Below, piece by piece: positions 1 through 8,603 of a stretch of 24,436 bases of DNA. This DNA is from Clostridium sp. AM49-4BH (GTDB lineage: Bacteria; Bacillota; Clostridia; Lachnospirales; Lachnospiraceae). The stretch spans positions 1-24,436 of the forward strand of contig NZ_QUFB01000045.1 in assembly GCF_003478335.1 (NCBI RefSeq). Reading direction: 5' to 3'. Position 1 is the first letter of the stretch. Each line of letters opens with the position of its first letter. Under the pieces are notes generated by a model, which did no database searches, was not told the DNA's origin, and saw only the letters and a program-made list of their open reading frames with translations. Made by a program: the position numbers and the translations under genes.

Positions 1-146
1 ACGTAGCGCATCGTAGCGAAAGCGTCCCGTCCAAAAATGGATGATACCTTGCTAAACCGGGACATCTCAGACAATCCTTCAGGCATGTATTCATCAGAGA
101 CTTAACAAAATAAGAAATCACTTGAAAACTCTGCGTTCTGCAGCAA

Positions 147-176
147 TTGCTTTAGTATTTTTGATGGCAGGATAAT
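147..176 (+). promoter_or_regulatory. Candidate vegetative promoter upstream of the response regulator operon
   Basis: TTGCTT (147-152) is separated by 18 bases from GATAAT (171-176). The match to sigma-70/SigA consensus is only moderate, and it would give an untranslated leader of about 200 bases. A chance match in AT-rich DNA is quite possible. Confidence 0.25.
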
Positions 177-310
177 TTACCTTGTTGGCTGCAAAATAGC
201 TATTAGTTTTGTGGCATAATAAGCAATATGTGGTTTGGGCAGTATCTTCCGGGGTGGGGAGTTTGAGTAGTAAAATGATGAAGTGAAAAGCTTTGCGGGG
301 ATGCGATAAG

Positions 311-340
311 TTGTAAGATTTTCGTAAAGACTTGCAATGG
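311..340 (+). promoter_or_regulatory. Candidate operator: tandem half-sites for an OmpR/VanR-type regulator
   Basis: TTGTAAG at 311 and TCGTAAA at 322 are related direct repeats spaced exactly 11 bases apart, with a weaker third copy (TGCAATG) at 333. Tandem half-sites with about one helical turn of spacing are typical of OmpR-family regulators. The element lies just upstream of an extended -10-like TGATATTCT (348-356) that lacks a good -35, as expected for an activator-dependent promoter. Autoregulation by the adjacent response regulator is inferred. Confidence 0.35.
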
Positions 341-385
341 ATGGTTGTGATATTCTGTAAATGGTAAAAGCAGGAGGTGGAATGC

Positions 386-1081
386 GTGGAAAAAGCGAAT
401 ATACTTGTGGTGGATGATGATAAAGAAATTGCAGAATTGGTTGGCATTCACTTACGCGAAGAGGGATATGAGGTATATAAAGCATATAGTGGCAAAGAGG
501 CATTGGAAATCTTCAAACAGGAACGTATAGACCTTGTTATATTAGATGTCATGATGCCGGTTATGGATGGAAATCAGGTATGCAGTAAGATCCGAGATAC
601 AAGCGCTGTGCCGATCATAATGCTCAGTGCGAAAGACGCGGAGATGGATATGGTGTCCAGTTTGTATCAGGGCGCTGATGACTATGTGACAAAGCCGTTT
701 CGGCCGATGGAGCTGATGGCTCGTGTGAAATCTCAGCTTCGAAGATTCCAAAGTCTGGGGGGCGGCGAGCAGGAAAATGCAGGTGTCATTGATCTGCCCA
801 ACTTATGGATGGACAAAAGGACGAGAACCGTGAAAGTGTATGACCGTGAGGTTAAGCTGACGCCGATAGAATTTGATCTGCTTTATCTGTTAGCATCACA
901 TCCGGGACAGGTATTTGCGACAGATGATATTTTTGAGAAAGTCTGGAAAGAGAAAAGCTTTGAAATGAGTAACACAGTCATGGTACATATTCGAAGGCTG
1001 CGCGGAAAGGTTGAGATCGATCCGCGCAACGCCCAGATCATAAAGACGGTATGGGGAGTGGGGTATAAAATTGATGGGTAA
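386..1081 (+). CDS. OmpR/VanR-family DNA-binding response regulator
   Basis: This is the response regulator of a two-component system, acting in the cytoplasm as a transcription factor. The N-terminal receiver domain (about residues 3-115) begins ANILVVDDDKE with the acidic pair, has the phosphoacceptor Asp in LVILDVMMPVMDG, the switch Ser in PIIMLSAKDAE and the conserved Lys in DDYVTKPF. The C-terminal winged-helix domain (about residues 130-230) has the family pattern LTPIEFDLLYLLASHPGQVF, then HIRRLRGKVE and WGVGYKI. The start chosen is GTG at 386, because AGGAGG at 372-377 sits 8 bases upstream. The longer in-frame GTG at 377 overlaps that site, and the ATG at 382 is out of frame. At 231 residues it has the usual family length. 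It overlaps the kinase gene by 8 bases, so the two are co-translated. The role is inferred to be control of the operon that follows. Confidence 0.93.
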   Translation: MEKANILVVDDDKEIAELVGIHLREEGYEVYKAYSGKEALEIFKQERIDLVILDVMMPVMDGNQVCSKIRDTSAVPIIMLSAKDAEMDMVSSLYQGADDYVTKPFRPMELMARVKSQLRRFQSLGGGEQENAGVIDLPNLWMDKRTRTVKVYDREVKLTPIEFDLLYLLASHPGQVFATDDIFEKVWKEKSFEMSNTVMVHIRRLRGKVEIDPRNAQIIKTVWGVGYKIDG

Positions 1082-2267
1082 AAAATTCAAAAGCATACGC
1101 ACAGAGATCATAGTGTATTGTTTTTTCAGTGTTATCCTTGCGATGATCACAGACATAGTGTTAGGTGGATTGATCTATACTGTTTCTTCTACGTTAGGCA
1201 AGAAGCAGTACGACAAAGTGCCTGTTTCGCCACCAACGGGGAGAGGGGTACGGTTCAGCAGACATGGGGATGATCTGGGGATGAGCTCGAGTTGGCTGCC
1301 GAGGCATTTGAGCCGCGATACGCTGGTTAGTTTTATGCTTGTCACCGTTATTGCAACGATCTGTTTTTTTATCATTTACTTTTTGCTGTTTATTAAACGG
1401 ATCGTCAAAGACATGACATATATTTCGGATCGGATCATCGATATTGCCGATGGAAAAAGTGACGAAAAGATCATCATAGAGAGACAGGATGAGATAGGAG
1501 AGATAGCCGGCAGGATCAATGAGATGACAGCGCAGATCAATCAATTGATCAAATCGGAGAGGGATGCTTTGCAAAGCAACAAGGATCTGATCGCCTGTGT
1601 AGCACATGATTTAAGGACACCGATCACATCGGTGAAAGGATATTTGGATCTGGCTTTAGATACCAAGCATTATGATCTGGAGCAAAGACAGAAATATGTG
1701 CGTATAGCACAGACCAAGGCGAATCGTTTGGAATATCTGATACACGATCTGTTTAACTATACGAAACTTACGAGTGGAGAGATCACACTACACCGCAGTA
1801 AGATCGATCTGGTGCAGCTCGTGGAACAGATGGTGGAAGAGTTCTATCCGTTATTTCAGGAAGAGGAGCTTGAGTGCACAACGAAATACAATATTTCCTA
1901 TCTGGAAATGAATATGGATGGAGAATTGATCGCGCGAGCCGTACAGAATCTGCTCAGCAATGCGATCAAATATGGCAAAGATGGTAAACACGTATATGTG
2001 GAATTGGAATGTTTAGAGCAGGAAGTTCAAATTCGCGTTACCAATTACGGCTTAGTCATACCGGAAGAAAGTATCAAGCATTTGTTTGATAAATTTTACC
2101 GGGTAGAACGGTCGAGAAATGTTAAGACCGGTGGTACCGGACTTGGATTAAACATTGCGCAGGAAATTGTTCATTTGCATGGAGGCAGGATTCAGGTAAC
2201 AAGCGGAGCAAGTGGCACATGTTTTACCATCGCTTTGCCGTTACATAAAGAAGAGGAGGAAGAGTGA
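1074..2267 (+). CDS. VanS-type membrane sensor histidine kinase
   Basis: This is the partner kinase of the preceding regulator. From the TTG at 1071 it has two membrane segments (about residues 13-40 and 86-108) flanking an external loop of only about 45 residues that is rich in Arg, Lys and Pro. A HAMP-like linker follows (about 108-165). The dimerisation/phosphoacceptor domain has the H-box VAHDLRTPITSVKGYL (His near 179). The ATPase domain has the N-box LLSNAIKY (about 294-301), an F-box-like LFDKFYRVERSRN and the G2 box GGTGLGL (about 354-360). The G1 region reads NYGLVIP, the diverged form seen in VanS-like kinases. ATG 1074 is preferred over TTG 1071, and both overlap the regulator gene. 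The tail is acidic (KEEEEE) and its codons supply a Shine-Dalgarno sequence for the next gene. The signal sensed is unknown. The very small external loop suggests sensing at or in the membrane rather than of a soluble ligand. Confidence 0.93.
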   Translation: MGKKFKSIRTEIIVYCFFSVILAMITDIVLGGLIYTVSSTLGKKQYDKVPVSPPTGRGVRFSRHGDDLGMSSSWLPRHLSRDTLVSFMLVTVIATICFFIIYFLLFIKRIVKDMTYISDRIIDIADGKSDEKIIIERQDEIGEIAGRINEMTAQINQLIKSERDALQSNKDLIACVAHDLRTPITSVKGYLDLALDTKHYDLEQRQKYVRIAQTKANRLEYLIHDLFNYTKLTSGEITLHRSKIDLVQLVEQMVEEFYPLFQEEELECTTKYNISYLEMNMDGELIARAVQNLLSNAIKYGKDGKHVYVELECLEQEVQIRVTNYGLVIPEESIKHLFDKFYRVERSRNVKTGGTGLGLNIAQEIVHLHGGRIQVTSGASGTCFTIALPLHKEEEEE

Positions 2268-2282
2268 TTGAGAGGTAATGAA

Positions 2283-5126
2283 ATGATGAAAGAAAAGCAG
2301 ACTTCCGGTATGGAATGGATGTACTCTATACTGAATGGTGCGAGTATTGCCATGCTGGTGGCAGTATTAGCGGCCATTGGGATCATGACTTGTATGGCTT
2401 TTGCCAGTCATGCAGATGCCAAAGCCAAGTCTTCCACTAACAATTCAATAGGAGAAGTTAGTTTTCGGGCGGGTGACATCAAGATTGATGCGACACTTGG
2501 CGGAACGGGAGGTGTTGTCGCACCAAACCGTTATGTCCCGATCAAGGCAACGTTGACCAACAAGGGAGATAATTTCAAAGGTTCTGTTAAAGTAATCTCG
2601 GGAGCAGTCAGTGGCACTTCGGTAGCATTTACAAAATCTGTATCAATTGCTGCAGGAGAGACAATTCAGATCAAAAGTTTTTTTACGTTGCCGGTGAGCG
2701 GTTCTACAGTACGAGTAGCGTTATATGACAAAGATGATGACATGATTTCATCTCAGACAGCATATTTGCAGATGGCATTAACAACGACTGACGAAAAGCA
2801 GATGGCGGTTTTGTCAGATGATATTAATAAGATAGGATATTTGCAGAGTGCAAATTTTGCTGTAGAAGAAATAAATGTTGCGGATGTTCCGGAAGACGTT
2901 CGATTACTGGAATCATTGGATGTATTAGTGATCAATAATGTAGATACGCAAAGCTTTTCGGCAAAACAGGTTACGGCGCTCCAACAATGGGTTTCCAATG
3001 GCGGACTTTTGGTGCTTGGCACCGGTGCTCAGGCAGAAAAAAGTTTGAAAGTTTTTTCTGGGAAATTGCTAAACGGTACGATTGGTGACGCGCGCTCGAT
3101 ACAGACAAATTTATCCTATGCGAAGGTGGATCAGGCAGAGAAACTGGCGCTGCTCAAAGAAGAACTGCGCAAAGAAAAATTAGATAAAGTAAAAACATTT
3201 TTGCGCGAACATTTGCCGCAAACTATGTATCGTGATTATGCACAAGACATTCAGGGCTTAGATTATTCGGATGATTGGGGAGGTACGATCTTTTCAAAAG
3301 GTTCGGAAATATACAAACAGCTGAAGAAAGAATATAGCGATGACGATTTGGAGAAGAAATTTCAAGTTACCATAAGCAAGAAAGAAGAAGAGAAGATACG
3401 GAAATCTCTTGTTTCTGATAAGTTAACCGTTGATATTACATCTTTAACGCTTGATAAAGCAGAGACATTGGTAGAACAGGATGGGGAGGCACTGGTTTCC
3501 AAAATATCTTATGGAAATGGTTCCGTGATCGTATCGGAATTTGACCTCGCACTTGATAACAAACAGTGGTCTAATTATGGTTCTGTTATCCGTAAGATCA
3601 TTAGCGACAATTGTACCACGACAGAAAATCATTTCTTTGACCAAAATGTCAATACATATTATTTGGATGATAGTTTGCAGGCTGGACTGAAATATAATGA
3701 GGTTGATGTGTTGCCCAATATTACCTTATACGCGATTCTGTTGATCGTGTACGTAGTATTGATCGGACCGGTTGGCTATACGATACTGCGTCGCAAGGAT
3801 AAGCGGCAGTTGCTGTGGGTGATCATACCTGTGTCCGCTGTGTTCTGTTCTGTATTGATCTATCTGATCGGAACCGGAACCAGAATCCAAAAGCCGTTTA
3901 TCAATTATTTATCACAGCTTGAAATTGGAGCAGAGGGGACGCATGATACGTTAAACACCGCCTTTTCGGTGACGAGCCCGAATAATAGAGATTATCAGAT
4001 CGTAGTAGAAGGCAGCAAAAATATTGACCCGTATTACAACAGTAATCAGGTCTATTATGATTCTAGTGCAGAGCAGGATAAAACGTATAGTTATGCAATC
4101 GAGTATAACTCAGATGAAACCGTATTGCACATGGAAAATCAGGCATCGTTCCAAAGCTCTAATCTCAAAAACAGTCAGACGGTAAAGCAGAAAGGACGTA
4201 TGGCGTTTACGAACATACAGATCGGAGAGTCTAAAGTATCCGGTGTGGTAACCAACAATACAGGGTATGATCTGGAAGACTGTATGATCGTTAATCATGG
4301 AGATATCATTGTATTAGGCAGCTTAAAAGCCGGTGAAAGTATATCTCTTGACCGTATCTCACCGAGCAAATACTTAAAATATGCGGATATCGGTTCTGAT
4401 TGGGAAGAGATGGTTACGCAGGCAGTGGGTGCAAATAACAATGGATATACAGAAGATGTGCAGTCTCAGCGAAGACAAAGCTTGCTGAAATATTACGGTC
4501 ATTTCTTCACTTCAGGAGAGACAGGAAGATCAACGACATATTTTTATGGTTTTACAAAAGATCAGCAAAAGACGTCGTTTACCAATATGTTTGATCTGAA
4601 TCTGTATGGAGAAATGGCAGTATCACAGGAAATTGACTTTAAGGATATGCTTGCAGAGGGGACGACAAATTATGGCGTATTGTCAGACTATATTGCAGAA
4701 TATAATGATTATCAGACCGATGGGAAATTGGTGCTGCAATCAAATGCTTCTGCGTCCTCTTCGAGCTATGCTCAGAGTATTAATGTTACTTATAACATCA
4801 AAAAGTTACTGGGTGAAGGGAAAAAATTAGGACTGCAGTATACGTATCTGGATAATTCGGAGATTACGATCTACAGCAATTATAGTGGTTCGGATATGAC
4901 GATCAATACGAATCTGTTTATGGGATCAGCATATATTTATAATCCGAAGAAGGACCGTTATGTTAAGTTCCTGACAGCCGGAAGTGAAACAACGTTAGAC
5001 AGTCTGGATCAATACGCTGACTCAGAGGGAAATGTCAAGATTCGATATGACGTAAAAGCGGATAGTGGTCTGGATGGAATGTATAACAATATTGCACTTC
5101 CGAAATTGCACATTATAGGCAGATAG
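2283..5126 (+). CDS. Large membrane-anchored surface protein with a GATase-like domain, function unknown
   Basis: The protein has about 950 residues and I do not recognise a characterised family. It has an N-terminal hydrophobic segment (about residues 16-41) with a possible signal peptidase site (AFASHA). The outer region follows: a beta-rich part (about 60-165), then an alpha/beta segment (about 168-270, including LDVLVINNVD and NGGLLVLGTGA) resembling class-I glutamine-amidotransferase-like folds but with no catalytic Cys visible. Two membrane helices lie near 477-500 and 509-530, joined by a basic loop LRRKDKRQ that should be cytoplasmic, so the C-terminal ~410 residues should also be outside. 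ATG 2283 (AGAGG at 2271-2275) was chosen. TTG 2268, directly after the kinase stop and 8 bases from AGGAGG (2254-2259), is a serious alternative that adds 5 residues. It lies 15 bases before the ABC ATPase gene. Such a partner could be an auxiliary extracytoplasmic component of the transporter, loosely like GldG; this is inference. Confidence 0.75.
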   Translation: MMKEKQTSGMEWMYSILNGASIAMLVAVLAAIGIMTCMAFASHADAKAKSSTNNSIGEVSFRAGDIKIDATLGGTGGVVAPNRYVPIKATLTNKGDNFKGSVKVISGAVSGTSVAFTKSVSIAAGETIQIKSFFTLPVSGSTVRVALYDKDDDMISSQTAYLQMALTTTDEKQMAVLSDDINKIGYLQSANFAVEEINVADVPEDVRLLESLDVLVINNVDTQSFSAKQVTALQQWVSNGGLLVLGTGAQAEKSLKVFSGKLLNGTIGDARSIQTNLSYAKVDQAEKLALLKEELRKEKLDKVKTFLREHLPQTMYRDYAQDIQGLDYSDDWGGTIFSKGSEIYKQLKKEYSDDDLEKKFQVTISKKEEEKIRKSLVSDKLTVDITSLTLDKAETLVEQDGEALVSKISYGNGSVIVSEFDLALDNKQWSNYGSVIRKIISDNCTTTENHFFDQNVNTYYLDDSLQAGLKYNEVDVLPNITLYAILLIVYVVLIGPVGYTILRRKDKRQLLWVIIPVSAVFCSVLIYLIGTGTRIQKPFINYLSQLEIGAEGTHDTLNTAFSVTSPNNRDYQIVVEGSKNIDPYYNSNQVYYDSSAEQDKTYSYAIEYNSDETVLHMENQASFQSSNLKNSQTVKQKGRMAFTNIQIGESKVSGVVTNNTGYDLEDCMIVNHGDIIVLGSLKAGESISLDRISPSKYLKYADIGSDWEEMVTQAVGANNNGYTEDVQSQRRQSLLKYYGHFFTSGETGRSTTYFYGFTKDQQKTSFTNMFDLNLYGEMAVSQEIDFKDMLAEGTTNYGVLSDYIAEYNDYQTDGKLVLQSNASASSSSYAQSINVTYNIKKLLGEGKKLGLQYTYLDNSEITIYSNYSGSDMTINTNLFMGSAYIYNPKKDRYVKFLTAGSETTLDSLDQYADSEGNVKIRYDVKADSGLDGMYNNIALPKLHIIGR

Positions 5127-5141
5127 AGAGGAGAGGGTGAC

Positions 5142-6077
5142 ATGGTAGAAATCAAAGGATTAAATAAATTCTATGGTAAATTTATTGCATTAAATAATTT
5201 GGATCTGCATATTGACAAAGGGGAGTTATTTGGATTTGTCGGACCAAATGGTGCAGGGAAAACGACGACCATGAAGATCTTATCAGGTCTGCTGAAAGCA
5301 TCCGGCGGGGAAGTTTACGTTGCAGGGATCGATGCGATCCGCCAAAGTACAGAACTCAAAGCGATGATTGGCTATATGCCGGATTTCTTTGGTGTATATG
5401 ACAATCTCAAGGCGATCGAATATATGGAATTCTATGCATCCATTTATGGCATGTATGGAAAACAGGCGACATCCTATTGCATGGAATTGATGGATCTCGT
5501 GCATCTATCGGATAAGGCAAATTTTTACGTGGACAGCTTATCGCGTGGCATGAAACAACGATTATGTCTTGCAAGAAGTTTGGTGCACAATCCGCAGTTG
5601 CTTATTTTGGATGAGCCGGCTTCCGGTTTGGACCCGCGAGCACGATTTGAGATGAAAGGAATACTCAAGAATCTACATGAAATTGATAAGACGATCATTA
5701 TTAGCTCACATATTTTGTCGGAGCTGGCAGAAATGTGTACCACGATCGGGATTATTGATCACGGACAGATGATGGTAAAAGGAACAGTCGATGAGATCAT
5801 GACCCGGTTAAATACCTCCAATCCACTGCAGATCCGTATTGTAGAAGGAATGGATCAGGCGGTGAAGATCCTCAAGGAGAATCCGACAGTTGTTAATTTG
5901 TCTGTGGATGCCAACATGCTGCTTGTTGGATTTAAGGGAAATGAAGAAGAGGAAGCAGCACTGCTGGCTTCGTTGATACAGAATGACGTGCGGGTATCGT
6001 CCTTTGTTCGGGATACAGGTAATTTGGAAGAAGTGTTTATGCGTGTCACTGGAAACAAGGAGGTGTTGTCGGCATGA
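5142..6077 (+). CDS. ABC transporter ATP-binding protein (ABC-2 exporter type)
   Basis: This is the cytoplasmic ATPase that powers the adjacent permease. The nucleotide-binding domain is complete: Walker A GPNGAGKTT (residues 34-42), a Q-loop-like region in IGYMPDFFGVYDNL (where Pro-Asp replaces the usual Gln stretch), signature LSRGMKQRL (133-141), Walker B LLILDEPASGLDP (153-165) and H-loop ISSHIL (His 190). The C-terminal ~90 residues form the accessory domain usual in the CcmA/NatA/GldA-like branch of exporters. The gene has GAGGAGAGGG upstream of ATG 5142 and its stop overlaps the permease start (ATGA at 6074-6077), so the two are translationally coupled. At 311 residues it has the normal length. 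The substrate cannot be read from the sequence; export of, or an envelope role linked to, the surface proteins of this operon is inferred. Confidence 0.93.
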   Translation: MVEIKGLNKFYGKFIALNNLDLHIDKGELFGFVGPNGAGKTTTMKILSGLLKASGGEVYVAGIDAIRQSTELKAMIGYMPDFFGVYDNLKAIEYMEFYASIYGMYGKQATSYCMELMDLVHLSDKANFYVDSLSRGMKQRLCLARSLVHNPQLLILDEPASGLDPRARFEMKGILKNLHEIDKTIIISSHILSELAEMCTTIGIIDHGQMMVKGTVDEIMTRLNTSNPLQIRIVEGMDQAVKILKENPTVVNLSVDANMLLVGFKGNEEEEAALLASLIQNDVRVSSFVRDTGNLEEVFMRVTGNKEVLSA

Positions 6078-7051
6078 GTAAATGGAAAAAGAAGTTATAT
6101 AATCCGGTATATATAAAAGAAACAAAGCTGCGTGTGCGCAACATTAAGTTTGCTCTGACAATCTTGTTTTACAATCTGATCTTGATCGGGATCGCAGTAT
6201 TTGGATTTGAAGTATTGTTTAATTCCGGTATGAACGATTATGTAAATTATGGAACGGCGATCGGTTTATATGTTGCACTGGTCGTGCTCGAATCTGTTAT
6301 GGTGGGATTTCTTGTACCATCTTTTACGGCTGGAAGCATTGCAGGAGAGCGTGAAAAGCAGACATTAGAAATTTTGCTTACGACAACTATGAAACCGTCA
6401 GAAATCGTTTGGGGAAAACTGATGGCATCCATCAGTATGGTGTTGTTATTGGTGGTTTCCAGTTTGCCGGTGATTTCCATTGTATTCACCATTGGTGGTC
6501 TTGCCTTAGTTGATCTGTTGCAGTTCGTTGTATTGGTATTCGTTGCGGCATTACTAATGGGAAGTATCGGCGTTTGGGCATCTACGGCAATTAAGAAAAC
6601 AGTTCCGGCAACTGTATTTACCTTTGCGGGGATTGTTGTACTGTGTGGTGTGACTGCTATTTTGGATGGAGTTATATACATTATTGGAAATATTATTGAA
6701 ATGAATGTTAATCATGTGTCCGGTCTGGCTGCCAGCAGCGCAACGCTGCATCTTGGACCGGCGTTATTGATCCTGTTGATCAATCCGGTTGTAACTTTAA
6801 TCGAAATGTTGATGTGTCAGTTTAGAGGACATGGACTCATTGTTACACTGGAACGGACATTTGGGGGCGGTATCCCGGATATTGTTGTAGATCATTGGTT
6901 TGTGATCAGCTTGATCTGTCAGTTGGTTTTGACGTTTTTCATTATGAAGCTTGCAGCAAAGTTATTGGATCCATTGCGTGTGAAGAAGAGCAGGAAGAAA
7001 GGAAAAAAGCATGAATCAGCAGTCGGGGATGGAAGCGGACAAAGAGATTGA
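6074..7051 (+). CDS. ABC-2 type transporter permease
   Basis: This is an integral membrane subunit of the ABC transporter encoded immediately upstream. About six hydrophobic segments can be seen: near residues 26-49, 59-84, 115-140, 145-170, 180-210 and 285-307, with another hydrophobic stretch near 230-255. The cytoplasmic motif GEREKQTLEILLTTTMKPSE (about 95-114), typical of ABC-2/NatB/GldF-like permeases, lies between the second and third segments. The C-terminus is strongly basic. The gene starts inside the ATPase stop codon, and its 3' end overlaps the next reading frame by 41 bases, so it is firmly embedded in the operon. At 325 residues with one permease gene and no other membrane subunit nearby, it probably forms a homodimer. 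The substrate is unknown. Confidence 0.9.
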   Translation: MSKWKKKLYNPVYIKETKLRVRNIKFALTILFYNLILIGIAVFGFEVLFNSGMNDYVNYGTAIGLYVALVVLESVMVGFLVPSFTAGSIAGEREKQTLEILLTTTMKPSEIVWGKLMASISMVLLLVVSSLPVISIVFTIGGLALVDLLQFVVLVFVAALLMGSIGVWASTAIKKTVPATVFTFAGIVVLCGVTAILDGVIYIIGNIIEMNVNHVSGLAASSATLHLGPALLILLINPVVTLIEMLMCQFRGHGLIVTLERTFGGGIPDIVVDHWFVISLICQLVLTFFIMKLAAKLLDPLRVKKSRKKGKKHESAVGDGSGQRD

Positions 7052-8591
7052 TCGTTTTCTGCAAAAAGTAAAAAAACGTGATATGCGTCAGAAATCGATT
7101 TTACTGTTGGGAATGTATGCACTGGTTGGAAGCATTCTTGGCTTTTTGGTACAGTGCGTGGCGATCTGGTATCCGTTTTATAATTGTGTGCCCACAAGTG
7201 CCGCAGTGTTTTTGGGATCGATCGCAGTCGGGGGCGTACATTTGTTTCTATGCCGCACAACGACAAGACGTGCAGCAAGATTAGCGGACAATATGGGAAT
7301 GCAGGAGCGTGTATCGACGAGCATCGAAGGCAGAGGAAGTACCGATGAACTTCGTATCCTGCAGAGAATAGATACGAGAGATCAGCTTCGGAATATCTCT
7401 TTGGAGAAGACAATGCCGTATTATATTCCATGGAAGAGATATGTTAGTCTGGGGGTCTTTTTGCTGATGGGATTCATCTGCTTGTTTATTCCGTCAGAGG
7501 CAAAGGATGTCGCGAAGCAGAAACATGAATTTGTCAAGAAAGTTGAGAAAGAGCAGGAGAAGATCGCGAAAGCAAAGAAGGTTCTTGATAAGGAAATGGC
7601 AAAGGGCAAAATAAGTAAAGAATCCCGCAAAAAGCTGGAGGAGTCCATAAAAACAGCCCAAAAAGATATGAAGCAGGCAAGATCTGTCGATGAAGTGACT
7701 GCTGCCCAAAAGCGTTTGGAGACAAAACTTCTTCGAGATGTTCCGGAGAACATTAGCAAAGAGGCCGCAGACAGTTTACGGCCTTTTGTGGACGGCAAAA
7801 ATTTACAGGCACTTTCGAAATATCAGAAGCAGCTTGCAGATCTGGCCGGTAAGCAGAAAGCCGTTGCGGCAGTGAGTGATGAATTAAAAGAATTGGGAGA
7901 GCAGTTAAGCGAGTCTAAGATGAAAGAGCTTATGCAGCAGCTCAATGAAAAGGCACAAAGTGGAGCGTTGACACAGCAAGACATTTCGGAAGTACTGCGA
8001 AATCTTGATAATGCCAGTGCTTCCTATACGCGGAGTGCCCTGTTACAGGATCAGACAGATTCCAATGCAGCGACACAGAATCAAAATACACAGGCACAGG
8101 GGAATACTTCGAATCAGAATGCTTCACAGAATGCCGATGGACAACAGGGAAACAGTTCCAAAAAACTGTCCGGTAATGGTGCTAAAGGTACTCAAAATGA
8201 TGGTCAAAGTGGATCAGGCAGTCAGGCAGGTTCCGGTAAAAATGCCGGCAGTGGGAATGGTGGCAGCCAAGGTAAAAACGGTAACAAAGTTGGAAGTGGA
8301 TGGAACACCGGTGGTAAAAACGGACTGGAACGAAAAGGTGCGTCGGACAGCGCAGAACAAGTCTGGGTTCCGGAGGATAATGGGAAAGATGGCAATTTGA
8401 CGGGCAGCAAGAATGGAGAATCCGGTAATCGCACAAAGTCTAACAACCTGCCTGCGAAACGCGGAACCAAACAGGAAATCGGGGCAGTATCCGGACAATA
8501 TAAACAAAAAGCATATTCCAAATTGAAGAAGCAGAAAATACCACAATCCAAGGAGGATATGGTTAAAAAGTATTTCAGCGATCTAGAGTAA
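7011..8591 (+). CDS. Membrane protein with Lys/Glu-rich coiled coil and Gly/Asn/Ser-rich tail, function unknown
   Basis: The protein has 526 residues. Two membrane helices lie near residues 28-54 and 62-80 and a third near 143-160, so the long remainder should be on one side of the membrane. Residues ~165-330 are highly charged and heptad-like (KVEKEQEKIAKAKKVLDKEM, and more), predicting coiled coils. Residues ~345-480 are low complexity, dominated by Gly, Asn, Ser, Gln and Lys. The last 30 residues (QYKQKAYSKLKKQKIPQSKE then MVKKYFSDLE) recall the conserved 'Y...A...L...IP...V..YF..L' ending I know from membrane proteins encoded beside MoxR genes. The start ATG 7011 has AGGAAGAAAGG upstream and overlaps the permease gene by 41 bases; ATG 7029 is an alternative. 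It directly precedes moxR, so a scaffold or partner for the MoxR/VWA machinery is a reasonable inference. Confidence 0.75.
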   Translation: MNQQSGMEADKEIDRFLQKVKKRDMRQKSILLLGMYALVGSILGFLVQCVAIWYPFYNCVPTSAAVFLGSIAVGGVHLFLCRTTTRRAARLADNMGMQERVSTSIEGRGSTDELRILQRIDTRDQLRNISLEKTMPYYIPWKRYVSLGVFLLMGFICLFIPSEAKDVAKQKHEFVKKVEKEQEKIAKAKKVLDKEMAKGKISKESRKKLEESIKTAQKDMKQARSVDEVTAAQKRLETKLLRDVPENISKEAADSLRPFVDGKNLQALSKYQKQLADLAGKQKAVAAVSDELKELGEQLSESKMKELMQQLNEKAQSGALTQQDISEVLRNLDNASASYTRSALLQDQTDSNAATQNQNTQAQGNTSNQNASQNADGQQGNSSKKLSGNGAKGTQNDGQSGSGSQAGSGKNAGSGNGGSQGKNGNKVGSGWNTGGKNGLERKGASDSAEQVWVPEDNGKDGNLTGSKNGESGNRTKSNNLPAKRGTKQEIGAVSGQYKQKAYSKLKKQKIPQSKEDMVKKYFSDLE

Positions 8592-8603
8592 GGAGGGGCA
8601 TTG

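Larger units (their letters stand above)
1..385. other. Upstream non-coding region (no confident gene)
   Basis: No coding region can be supported here. In the first 105 bases several frames on both strands happen to be open. One plus-strand frame ends at a TAA at 103-105, but it carries an in-frame TAG at 4-6. Two minus-strand frames run off the left edge without a convincing ribosome binding site. Bases 2-18 hold a short direct repeat (CGTAGCG twice, 10 bases apart). The rest, 106-385, is AT-rich and looks like the control region of the response regulator operon: a candidate promoter at 147-176, tandem half-sites at 311-330, an extended -10-like TGATATTCT at 348-356, and the AGGAGG ribosome binding site at 372-377. 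Confidence 0.5.

Noticed and set aside
1..105. Short open frames on both strands at the left edge, including a plus-strand frame ending at 103-105.
   Set aside because: The plus frame has a stop at 4-6, all fragments are about 30 codons, and none has a ribosome binding site or a recognisable family.
118..503. Overlapping minus-strand frames of about 80-110 codons upstream of and across the response regulator start.
   Set aside because: They have low-complexity composition, no ribosome binding site, and overlap the control region and the regulator gene.
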